The notes under the pieces are model-generated. The model was not told the origin of the DNA. It did not search any database and saw only the letters and a program-made list of their open reading frames with translations. A program made the translations under genes and the position numbers. A DNA stretch of 18,522 nt. It comes from Stramenopiles sp. TOSAG23-3. Taxonomy: Eukaryota > Sar. The first letter of the stretch is position 1. The number at the start of each line of letters is the position of its first letter. Of this stretch, positions 1 through 7,049 are shown one piece after another. The DNA lies in the NCBI GenBank assembly GCA_900128585.1, contig LT642425.1, positions 1 through 18,522 on the forward strand, in the 5' to 3' direction.

Positions 1-234
1 CGGTAGTATAATAATCAGAAAAAAAAAAGAAATGTGATGAAATAATAATAATAAAAAATAGATCATCTCGATAGATATGCACTTCATCTCCAGCGATAAT
101 TTTGTTTCCTTGAGGAATTTCAAAAATTGTATGATTTGGGCCTGAAGGAGAGGGTGATTGTTGAATAGAAGAGGTGTGATTTTGGATGTCGGTGGAAAAG
201 CGTAGCGTGTTTGTACGAATTACATGCTTTTTCT

Positions 235-828
235 ATGAATTTCTTCCGACAGGCTGCTTTGCGGTACGATCGTCTTCTCCACCGCCGTCCTTTGCTTGTA
301 AAGAGCGTTACTTCTGGAGTGGTCGTTTGTGCGGCAGACGTAGGGATTCAGACGTTTTTTCCCGGTGCAATTGAGGGCGACGATGCCCTTGGTTCTAGTG
401 AAATTGGGGTGAAAAACAGCGCAACAAGTTTAGATTTAAAGAGAACTGCCGTAATTGGCATAGGATATGGTGCTCTTTGGTTTGCTCCTGTCCTGCACTT
501 TGTAACGACACGATGGGCAAAATTTCTGCCAAGCGTCAGCCTAGGCGCTCTAGCCTTTAAGTCTGTCGTTGATATGACCACCTCTTTCCCCATAAATTTA
601 AGTGTTATGATATCCCTCCAGTCCTACGCGAGGGAGGGAGGGAGGGCGCAACCGGTTCAATCTGTTCAAAAAAATCTTTGGCCATCATTGAAAGATGGAT
701 GGTGTTTTTGGCCGTTTATCTCAATGGTCATGTATGGGTCTGTCCCTCTGCACTACCGTGTTTTGTTTTTGAATTCAATGTCTTTGTTTTGGAATGGCTG
801 GATGATCGCACGATTTGAAAAACATTGA
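235..828 (+). CDS. Mpv17/PMP22 family membrane protein
   Basis: A 197-residue protein of the Mpv17/PMP22 family, small four-helix proteins of the inner mitochondrial or peroxisomal membrane linked to channel activity and organelle homeostasis. Seen: an N-terminal block with LRYDRLLHRRPLLVKSVTSG, then a D-x-x-x-Q element (ADVGIQ), the DLKRT signature followed by a GYG-x-x-x-x-x-P-x-x-H helix, a K-x-x-x-D-x-x-x-x-x-P element in the third helix, and the C-terminal W-x-x-WP...VP-x-x-x-R...WNGW pattern. This order and the total length match the family. Position 211 is a TTG; I chose the ATG at 235 because MNFFRQAALRY fits the family N-terminus. A short Gly/Ser/Asp-rich insert lies between the first helix and DLKRT. 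The exact organelle cannot be told from sequence. Family assignment is confident; substrate and function are not known. Confidence 0.85.
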   Translation: MNFFRQAALRYDRLLHRRPLLVKSVTSGVVVCAADVGIQTFFPGAIEGDDALGSSEIGVKNSATSLDLKRTAVIGIGYGALWFAPVLHFVTTRWAKFLPSVSLGALAFKSVVDMTTSFPINLSVMISLQSYAREGGRAQPVQSVQKNLWPSLKDGWCFWPFISMVMYGSVPLHYRVLFLNSMSLFWNGWMIARFEKH

Positions 829-1184
829 GATGAAGAAATTTCTGTTTCCTGTTCTGCATGCATCCGATCGCTACTGCACGAAAAGTGCATTCGTGATAAC
901 AATGAGGTACGTGGTGCTCTGTATTTAGTAAGTTAAGACTGATATAAAGTGAGAATTTTCACTTTCGCACGGAAGGTATGATACGTGTTACTGTACTGAA
1001 ATGGAAAAAAAATAATTATATAGTATGCTGTACTGAAATGATTAAACCGATAAGTCTTGAAAGTCAAAAGAACATAACCCCCCTCCCCCATAAGTATGTA
1101 CACAACTTTAATGCTTAGAGGAGTACTCCATCCACCCCCCTAGCTTATCCTCCCCAACTCTTTTTACTAAAAGAGACACTAAAA
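829..1184. other. Intergenic spacer, converging 3' ends
   Basis: The space between the stop of the Mpv17-like gene and the stop of the opposing gene at 1185. It is AT-rich with short A runs and a C-rich patch near 1079-1145. It probably holds both 3' untranslated regions. I see no gene, tRNA or strong hairpin here. Confidence 0.5.
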
Positions 1185-1796
1185 TCAAAAATCACCATAC
1201 ATCCCCGCAACATAATCACTGTATGGATCGCAGCAGGGGCAATCAACCGCATGCAATGCGCTTATGTCTTGGTTGCCGTTGGAGTTTTCAATCGATGGAA
1301 CACCTGGATCCTCGGTTTCCTTGAGAACATTTTTGAAAATCTCGCGTACATCCGTTTCTATGACCTCTTTGACCGGTTTGAATATTTTAATTTTAGAACG
1401 AGGTGCGTCGGAAGCTCCAAATTGTTCTGCGACCGAGAGCATGACTACAGTTTCAATTGGAACGCAACCAGGATCGAAGCAACTAACTTCCAGGACAATT
1501 ATGTTTTTTGTCGAAAACCTTGTCGATTCTTTGATGTTTTCAAGCACCCAACGCTTAACCGTCTCCAGCTTGTCAGCTTTTTCATTCGTCGTTCGAGTGT
1601 TCCTCTTTGCACTTTTCTTTTTCGGAATCACAGTGCATACCGGCGGCAGCCCAACGAAGCTATTACCGAACGCCGCCGAGAGCCTGCCGGTTCTTTCCTT
1701 GATAGTAGTCGCGGGGGCACTGCTTGCCGCCAGCGCGCTCATCAATAACGTACACGATCCAGTAAACCAGCCGGCTTGGTACGCAGATAGGTACAT
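1185..1796 (-). CDS. Conserved-type protein with a DPGC-PxET core, function unknown
   Basis: A 203-residue protein, ATG start at 1796. The core is residues about 83-160: a WVLENIKE helix, then NIIVLEVSCFDPGCVPIET, then a hydrophobic strand, a polar gap, and KIKIFKPVKEVIETDV. The layout 'strand - C-x-DPGC-x-P-x-ET - strand - K-x-x-KP-x-x-EV-x-x-x-DV' resembles small single-domain proteins I have seen in bacteria and plastid-bearing eukaryotes, often with poor names; I do not know a proven function. The first ~60 residues (small, hydroxylated and basic, ending in PKKKSAKRNTRTT) could be an organelle-targeting or nuclear signal, or simply disordered. The tail has a cysteine cluster CPCC near residues 186-189. 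A frame on the other strand covering the same bases lacks domain features and is taken as a shadow. Confident as a gene, low on role. Confidence 0.65.
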   Translation of the reverse strand: MYLSAYQAGWFTGSCTLLMSALAASSAPATTIKERTGRLSAAFGNSFVGLPPVCTVIPKKKSAKRNTRTTNEKADKLETVKRWVLENIKESTRFSTKNIIVLEVSCFDPGCVPIETVVMLSVAEQFGASDAPRSKIKIFKPVKEVIETDVREIFKNVLKETEDPGVPSIENSNGNQDISALHAVDCPCCDPYSDYVAGMYGDF

Positions 1797-2286
1797 ATGT
1801 TCGAGAACCTATTCTACTAATTTTTTAAATTCTATTTGCGAACAAATTGAATATTCAAAGTATCAAATAATACAAAAAATTGTTGAAAACTGTGCTATAG
1901 ATAAAGTTGCGGCGACGAAGTAAGAAGAAGAAGATGATGATATTATTATATTATTATTTTATCACCACAACAAACAACAACAAGCTTTGGAAAATAATAA
2001 TAAATATGAAAAGGCAAAAAATAATAGGAAATATAAGTACATAAACACACCATTACCGTAGTAGAGTAATACTACAGGAAATTTGCACAGAAGAAGAAGA
2101 AGCTTCGAAGAAAAACTTTTCAATTTTTTTCACACAAAAAAAAAATGATGGTTTCTTTTATTTTCTAATAATTTATTAGACTATGCTGAATTTAGAGGCT
2201 ACGCAGTATTACGCAGGCAAGCAAAAATGCAGCAGAAGAAGACGACTTCTGCTTTTTAGAATAATTACACTAGACGACTACAAATG
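1797..2286. other. AT-rich spacer upstream of the 1185-1796 gene
   Basis: AT-rich sequence with GAAGAAG and AATAATAAT tracts (about 1922-1990 and 2088-2110). It should contain the promoter and 5' untranslated region of the minus-strand gene starting at 1796. No gene, RNA or clear promoter motif is visible. The coding-like repeat region begins after it. Confidence 0.5.
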
Positions 2287-2471
2287 GTCGAAGATGATGT
2301 TAACTGGAATATACATAAATAAGAGGAAGAGGGTTTAGACTAAATGATAGAAGAGTAAACCGATCAAGAAAAACAAAGGAGCAGAAAACAAATCGCAGTA
2401 CATACATGATGGAAGTAAACTTTAAGCTAAAACTTACGAGGAGGTTAACGTGGACAAAAGGAGCAGATTAA
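2287..2471 (+). repeat. Degenerate coding-like repeat unit, copy 1
   Basis: The first of three related segments. It begins with bases that translate to VEDDVNWN, followed by an open frame at 2319-2471 that reads ...NRSRKTKEQKTNRSTYMME.... Both pieces align, in the same order, with the unit at 2776-2933 (DSDHAWS, then SKTKRAKMRRSTNMD). The two pieces are in different frames, so the unit is either broken or spliced. No start codon or intact domain is present. I infer decay of a duplicated protein-coding segment or mobile element. The match was found by eye and is moderate. Confidence 0.35.
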
Positions 2472-2473
2472 CT

Positions 2474-2546
2474 ATCGCGGTATGTGAAGAAGATAAATTT
2501 TAATTACTTAAATAACAGCCAATTTTTTTGTTTTTAAACTTAATTG
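2474..2546. repeat. Short dispersed repeat shared with 10484-10533
   Basis: Contains an exact 19-base stretch AATTACTTAAATAACAGCC at 2502-2520 that recurs at 10497-10515. The flanks also match (TCGCGGTATGTG here against TCGCAGTACGTT there, and a T-rich run after), with about a 15-base extra segment in this copy. A weaker copy of the core lies near 2652-2670. It is part of the same repeat family as the neighbouring coding-like units. Confidence 0.5.
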
Positions 2547-2775
2547 GACAAAACCAAATTACATTGCAAGGAAGGAAAATTTGGGAGAAATTTCAGCTCA
2601 GTAGTGTGTCATATTTGTTTACTGTGCTGTGGTATAACTTTTTAGATAAATAATTCTTAAATAACACAGCATCATAAGTTGTGTTTTTTAGATTAATTGA
2701 TTTACATAGCAGACAACGAGCACCTCTAAAACAATTACGCCGCTGCTTTGAAAATCTCACAGGGAATGAGTCATC

Positions 2776-2933
2776 TCATTTACCGATTCTGATCATGCAT
2801 GGAGTACACCTGAGAATGATAGTCAAGACTAAGTGACAAGGGCATATCGATTAGTAAGACCAAAAGAGCAAAGATGCGGAGAAGTACGAATATGGATCCA
2901 GATACAGATGAATTGTACCCAATAAGAGCATAG
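2776..2933 (+). pseudogene. Degenerate coding-like repeat unit, copy 2
   Basis: Two short frames. 2776-2832 reads SFTDSDHAWSTPENDSQD then stop. 2823-2933 reads SRLSDKGISISKTKRAK... then stop, overlapping the first in another frame. The first matches SLTDLDHAWS at 10237-10266, and the second matches copy 1 at 2319-2471. The surrounding bases ATGATAGTCAAG-CTAAGTGACAAGG recur at 10421-10446. No initiator ATG joins the pieces. I read it as a decayed fragment of a small gene family or element; a multi-exon gene with very short exons is the alternative. Confidence 0.35.
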
Positions 2934-2997
2934 GAGCCTGGTCTACCAGCGAAAAGCTAAGCGAAGCATAGATTGCATCGAATAGAAATAAGAATAG

Positions 2998-3231
2998 GTT
3001 GATGACTCTGATTTTGTTGCTGTACACCAGGGCCGAATTCCACGACGGTACTTCTTTTTCCCGGAGAAATCGAAAGAAACCAATTCACCATTGGATAACA
3101 TGAACGAATTACATGAATGGATGACAACATGGGAAAAGTTTGTAACCAAAGATACCAGAAAAAGAGAACCTGACAACAACAGCGAACAACCACGTAGAAA
3201 AAGGGTCGTACTTAAAAAAACTAAGAGTTAA
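2998..3231 (+). CDS. Isolated exon-like frame with basic C-terminus (partial)
   Basis: A 77-codon open frame with no initiator at its 5' end, running from just after AATAG (a possible 3' splice site, or an in-frame stop) to a TAA at 3229-3231. It reads VDDSDFVAVHQGRIPRRYFF, then a Lys/Glu/Asn-rich middle with LHEWMTTWEKF, then a very basic tail RRKRVVLKKTKS. The amino-acid composition is protein-like and unlike the AT-rich spacer. An internal ATG at 3100 would give 43 residues. The basic tail could be a nuclear signal. It sits directly after the degenerate repeat units and may be the last exon or last remnant of the same gene. No family recognised. Confidence 0.35.
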   Translation, partial: VDDSDFVAVHQGRIPRRYFFFPEKSKETNSPLDNMNELHEWMTTWEKFVTKDTRKREPDNNSEQPRRKRVVLKKTKS

Positions 3232-3260
3232 TACTATATATCTATTTAATTTATAATTAA

Positions 3261-3467
3261 ATGTCTGTCATATCATTAACGGAGCGTATGAAGCGCTATG
3301 AGTTTTTAATGCAGCGCGATACAGACGATGAAGCCAGTGGCTCTGGTGCGTCTAGTAGTGGGGGTAGTGCATCCACATCGGAACGGCCCCCGGTCCTGTG
3401 GGTTGCAAGGGGTCATACCATTGTGAGCTCGGGTCGCTTGTTATCTTTTCCATCCCCGCCGCTTTGA
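3261..3467 (+). CDS. Possible small Ser-rich protein overlapping an antisense gene
   Basis: A 68-residue ATG frame. The first ~48 residues look like real protein: MSVISLTERMKRYEF, then an acidic stretch DTDDEA, then a Ser/Gly-rich low-complexity run, then SERPPVL. The last ~20 residues run antisense to the C-terminal codons of the ankyrin gene that ends at 3352 and look less natural. It could be a short gene, the first exon of a longer one, or the start of a broken gene, since it lies 29 bases after the stop of the frame at 2998-3231. Only the stretch before about 3390 is supported by composition. Confidence 0.3.
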   Translation: MSVISLTERMKRYEFLMQRDTDDEASGSGASSSGGSASTSERPPVLWVARGHTIVSSGRLLSFPSPPL

Positions 3468-4149
3468 GCAGCATCGCGCATTTCCGGTGGTTTTTTATCA
3501 CGGCCCAGCCGAGAGCGGTGACGCCAGACTTTCCAGTGACGCTAGGATCTACATTATTCTCTAGCAAAATCTTCAAGCATTCCGAATGGTTGTTGTAGGC
3601 GCAGAATATAGCAGGGGTATATCCACTTCTGCATTGATGGTTTACGTTCCCTCCTGCACTGAGAACCAAAAACGACAACACGCTGCTCTGGCCTTTCTGG
3701 CACGCCCACAAAGTAGGCGTTCCATAAAACTTATCCAACATTTCCACCTCTGCCCCATGCTCCACTAAACACTTTACAACCTTCGTGTGGCCGTTTCTAG
3801 CGGCCCAGTGCAGGGCAGTCCGCTTATAATTGACATCAGGGTTGTCGATTCCATACTCAGAGTCGATCTCCAACAAATACTTACAAGAAGCACAATCGCC
3901 TACTTTCGCCGCCTCTACAAGTAGGTTCCTTTCCGGATGAAAGCGACGCTTTAGTTCCTCTTTTTTCCAGCAGAAATTGCATGAAATGCACGCGTCTCTT
4001 TGTCCTTTCGAGGTCAGTGAATACGAAGAAAGCGAGTCTGTGCAAAGAAAACGTAGAAAGGCATGGTGCAACTGCCGTATCGACACCAGCCGATAGAGGC
4101 CTCTAAGGCCTCGGCCGTCTGGCCCGTTCACTTTATGCTTCTTTTCCAT
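3352..4149 (-). CDS. Ankyrin-repeat protein
   Basis: A 265-residue protein with ATG at 4149. Residues about 74-232 form four to five ankyrin repeats: one starting NLLVEAAKVGD, a near-consensus one with TALHWAARNGHTKVVKCLVE followed by HGAEVE, one with GTPTLWACQKG, one with GYTPAIFCAYNNHSECLKILL, and one with GVTALGWAVIKNHRKCAMLL. Ankyrin repeats are helix-pair modules for protein binding. Before the repeats, residues 54-60 carry C-x-x-C-x-x-C, too few ligands for a clear zinc finger. The N-terminal 50 residues and the C-terminal tail (proline, tryptophan and histidine rich, ending MHYPHY) have no recognisable domain. The partner and cellular place cannot be inferred. Its 3' end overlaps a possible plus-strand small gene at 3261-3467. 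Confidence 0.85.
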   Translation of the reverse strand: MEKKHKVNGPDGRGLRGLYRLVSIRQLHHAFLRFLCTDSLSSYSLTSKGQRDACISCNFCWKKEELKRRFHPERNLLVEAAKVGDCASCKYLLEIDSEYGIDNPDVNYKRTALHWAARNGHTKVVKCLVEHGAEVEMLDKFYGTPTLWACQKGQSSVLSFLVLSAGGNVNHQCRSGYTPAIFCAYNNHSECLKILLENNVDPSVTGKSGVTALGWAVIKNHRKCAMLLKAAGMEKITSDPSSQWYDPLQPTGPGAVPMWMHYPHY

Positions 4150-5184
4150 CGTCTATGAAGAAAACGTCGCTTCTTCTTGCAACTCTCTTTTAGCTTCTGT
4201 TTAACCGTTTCGATAATAAGTTTTTCTCTTTGATACGTTGTAGCCTCGTATTTTAAAATATTTCTATGCGTCCACCAAAATTATTTTTTACATATATACA
4301 ATTTCTTACACAGTATGTTTGATATAATCAATCGGGGCGGGGCATTCACCAGATGCACAAAAAGTGGTGGTACTCCATGTACAAATAATACCAACTGGTA
4401 GAAGAATGTAACATTATTATTATCTATTTTTTTTTACAGGCAAAATTTTGCAATAAAAAAGGTGACAACAACAACATCTGCTCACCGTAAATTAGGGCAA
4501 AAAAGGTGACAACAACAACAACATCTGCTCACCTTGTGTAATAATACTCCAATAATAGTAAGGATACTTATATTTAAAAGAAAGTATTTGTATATAATAT
4601 ATAAAATATAAATAGCATCAATTTGATACGAACGAAACAAAAATATATAGAATATTGAATATAAACATAGGTATAAATTAGTGTAGTGTAAAGGATGTAA
4701 ATAATATTTACTGAATCAATTACAATTACGAGGGAGAAGAAGAATGAATGTTCGACGACGAATAAAATATGTCGCCGTTCAAACGATTTTTCATCCGCCG
4801 AAGGTGGCCTACGTTATTTAATGCTAAATATTTGCGATAATGATATTTATATTTTTCAATATGGCGATCAATTGTACTTCTGTACTAAACCCTATACCAA
4901 ACATTATCCTATCAACGCCTATTAGAATACATAAAGTACAACACGAGTTTTGGTATTGTAATGTGAATAAGTAGATACAGTGTTGATAAGCAATTTTATA
5001 TATTCCTATTAATATATACAAGAATACCATGAAAATGTACTAAGAAAATAAGAATACAATGTGGATTAGAAAAAACATTAAACAAAGCACACAGCATTCA
5101 TATAAATAATTAGTAAAACTTTATCCGCAGCAGAAGAAAAGGAAGGATTCACACACAAATATTTTTTATTGGAAATTATTTGAA
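4150..5184. other. AT-rich spacer upstream of the ankyrin gene
   Basis: More than 1 kb of AT-rich DNA. It should hold the promoter of the minus-strand ankyrin gene. It contains the tandem motif at 4455-4533 and a small GC-richer patch around 4744-4821 with a 25-codon ATG frame that I do not consider reliable. Otherwise I see no gene or RNA. Confidence 0.5.
4455..4533. repeat. Two-copy tandem motif with GGTGA...TCACC ends
   Basis: Two near-identical copies, 4455-4486 and 4499-4533, start to start 44 bases. Each is an A run, then GGTGACAACAACAACATC (the second copy has one extra AAC), then TGCTCACC. The GGTGA and TCACC ends are inverted complements, so each copy could form a small hairpin with a CAA-rich loop. 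They lie about 310-380 bases upstream of the ankyrin start codon. Confidence 0.6.
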
Positions 5185-5430
5185 AAATGTCCAGGCAGAG
5201 CAGAGCACCGACTAACTTTTTGGGTGGCATTTTTGGCTATACGGATTTATATAGGTAAATATTACAAGTACAACTCGCGTTTATCGCAAAATCTTTTATT
5301 ATTGTATTTATAATATATTTACCTATATAATATATGTATAGTAAGAAAGGAAGAAAAAAAACCTTCCTGTGTCACGCTAGCACTTTCTCCAAAAAAAGTT
5401 AGTCGGTGCTCTGTGCCTGGACGGACATTT
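5185..5430. repeat. 246-bp fold-back inverted-repeat element
   Basis: Outer arms 5185-5222 and 5391-5430 are inverted complements: the left holds GAGCACCGACTAACTTTTT and the right holds AAAAAGTTAGTCGGTGCTC, with small indels further out around CCAGGCA/TGCCTGG and AAATGTCC/GGACATTT. A second, inner pair lies at 5247-5264 (TTATATAGGTAAATATTA) and 5311-5330 (TAATATATTTACCTATATAA). The whole unit folds on itself. It has no open frame. The structure fits a small non-autonomous fold-back or MITE-like element; no clear target-site duplication is visible. Confidence 0.6.
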
Positions 5431-5949
5431 GCGCCTAGTAAAAAAGTACAGGCAATAGGAGACAACAACCCACTTCACCGATTTTCGGATCGTATTTTTT
5501 GATGGTTTGCTTATTGTCATATATCACCCATATGATTTAATATAAGAATAACATAACTCCTGCCTTTTCTTCTCATAAATACTATAAAATGTAATATATA
5601 AATAATTTAAATATAATTATAGCCAAAATAATTTGCCTCTTCTTTCTTCTTTCTCCCTTACCGGTATTAATATAATACCTGTACCGTATCACCAGGTACT
5701 TGGAAGAACCACGTTTTGTATTTTGTACATAATTATATATTTTTCATTCTTCCATTTCAGTTATTTTTTTTTCTCACATTGTTTTAGTTCGTCTTAGTGT
5801 TGTATTTTTTTACATTACTCGCATTTTACATACATTTGTTAAATTAACCAACAATAGATAGATTGAAATCGGCAAAATAAAAGATTCTACCTTTGGTATT
5901 TCAAAAGTATAACGGAGTATTTACTAAACTCGTTTGACCACCCACCACA
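5431..5949. other. Spacer and likely promoter of the 5950 gene
   Basis: AT-rich spacer between the fold-back element and the start codon at 5950. There is a pyrimidine-rich stretch near 5638-5660 and T runs near 5761-5812. The start context CCACAATGG is good. No gene or RNA seen. Confidence 0.5.
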
Positions 5950-6867
5950 ATGGAACGGCGGCGAGGGGTGGCGCCTGTGAGTAAAACGCATTTTCGGTAC
6001 AATGCCGCAAAATTTAATGTTCCGCCAAGGCCATTGGCGCATCAAAGCCCTCCATCAAATTCTAAAAAGAGCGTGAATAGACGCTCCACGGCCTTGGATT
6101 ACTTGCCTGCTCGCCCTGTCGACACCGTAGAACAAGGTGTACGGGTTGGGTACAGCAGGCTGAGACCAGGCCACTTTCAGGTTGTTAGGCCCTATCCCAA
6201 CAAAATTGAGCGGGGAAACGTGAAATTTTACCGTCACCGGCTAGATTACAGTGGGTGCGGTGACTCGAAGGGGCTGATCTACTTTCTAGGTACTAGCAAC
6301 ATGAAGCACCCGTTCGAAAACCCTTCAACGAAAAGGGAATGCGACCCATTTAAAATTTTCGTTCGTAGAGGCTCAAGCAAACACGGCGCTTGCGAAGTGA
6401 TCACTGGGAGGCACACGGGGGAAACGTGCTTGACAGACTGGAGAAACTTGGAGCAAAGTTGGGTTGAAATAGATCTGGGAGTGAATGTAAGCATTCGCCC
6501 GTCAAGGTACATGATACGCCTTGGATCCGAGGGGGCGCAATTTGCAATGAAAGACTGGGTGTTAGAAGGCGTTTTAAATAATTCAAACGAGGGTGGACCA
6601 GCAACGAAGACGTTGCCCAACGTGTGGCAGACGATAAAGGAGCACATACATGACTTGACGGTTTATAACGCAAGCGCGAAGAATCCCCACAACTTTGCCG
6701 CCGTCGCCTTTCGGTTAGATGACGACGGGACTTGGGGCAAAGAGACGGGGGGATTCTATAGAAAAATCAGGATTCGACTGCTGGGCCCAAACATCAGCAA
6801 GAATGCGTTCTTGTCCATCAGTCAGGTAGAAGTTTGGGGAATGGTGGAGGTCCGTGAAATATTTTGA
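5950..6867 (+). CDS. Galactose-binding-like (F5/8 C-like) domain protein
   Basis: A 305-residue protein. Residues 1-88 are basic and proline-rich with no domain. Residues about 90-300 look like the galactose-binding-like beta-sandwich found in F5/8 type C-related proteins such as HECTD1- and BTBD9-type proteins. Key points in order: GLIYFLGTSNMKHPFENP, the variable KIFVRRGSS, WVEIDLGVNVSIRPSRYMIR, the conserved MKDWVLEGVLN followed by W-x-x-I-KEHIHD, and the final RKIRIRLLGPN...LSISQVEVWG. In the family these mark the two sheets and the ligand-facing rim. No signal peptide or membrane segment is present, so it is probably intracellular. Most relatives carry the domain as part of larger ubiquitin-pathway or adaptor proteins; here it is nearly alone. 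Ligand unknown. Confidence 0.7.
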   Translation: MERRRGVAPVSKTHFRYNAAKFNVPPRPLAHQSPPSNSKKSVNRRSTALDYLPARPVDTVEQGVRVGYSRLRPGHFQVVRPYPNKIERGNVKFYRHRLDYSGCGDSKGLIYFLGTSNMKHPFENPSTKRECDPFKIFVRRGSSKHGACEVITGRHTGETCLTDWRNLEQSWVEIDLGVNVSIRPSRYMIRLGSEGAQFAMKDWVLEGVLNNSNEGGPATKTLPNVWQTIKEHIHDLTVYNASAKNPHNFAAVAFRLDDDGTWGKETGGFYRKIRIRLLGPNISKNAFLSISQVEVWGMVEVREIF

Positions 6868-7049
6868 TTTTGACAACGGACTGTAAATATTTTTCTCTTT
6901 CGGCTTTCCTTCAGGAAAATGTATTCACGATTATGTTGATTCTTTCGCGGAAGAAGGAAACCTGTCGCTTTGCGAGGAGTCGTACTTGTTTACTAATATT
7001 AAATGCTATATTTTTTGTTAAAAATATATATATTTTCTGTTGTGGCCAA

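Noticed and set aside
2690-2850. Frame reading RLIDLHSRQRAPLKQL, recalling the LIDLHS of ribosomal protein uS10/RPS20
   Set aside because: Only six residues match and the rest does not follow the family; no start codon; treated as chance.
4744-4821. 25-codon ATG frame in a slightly GC-rich patch
   Set aside because: Too short, with no domain or supporting signal.
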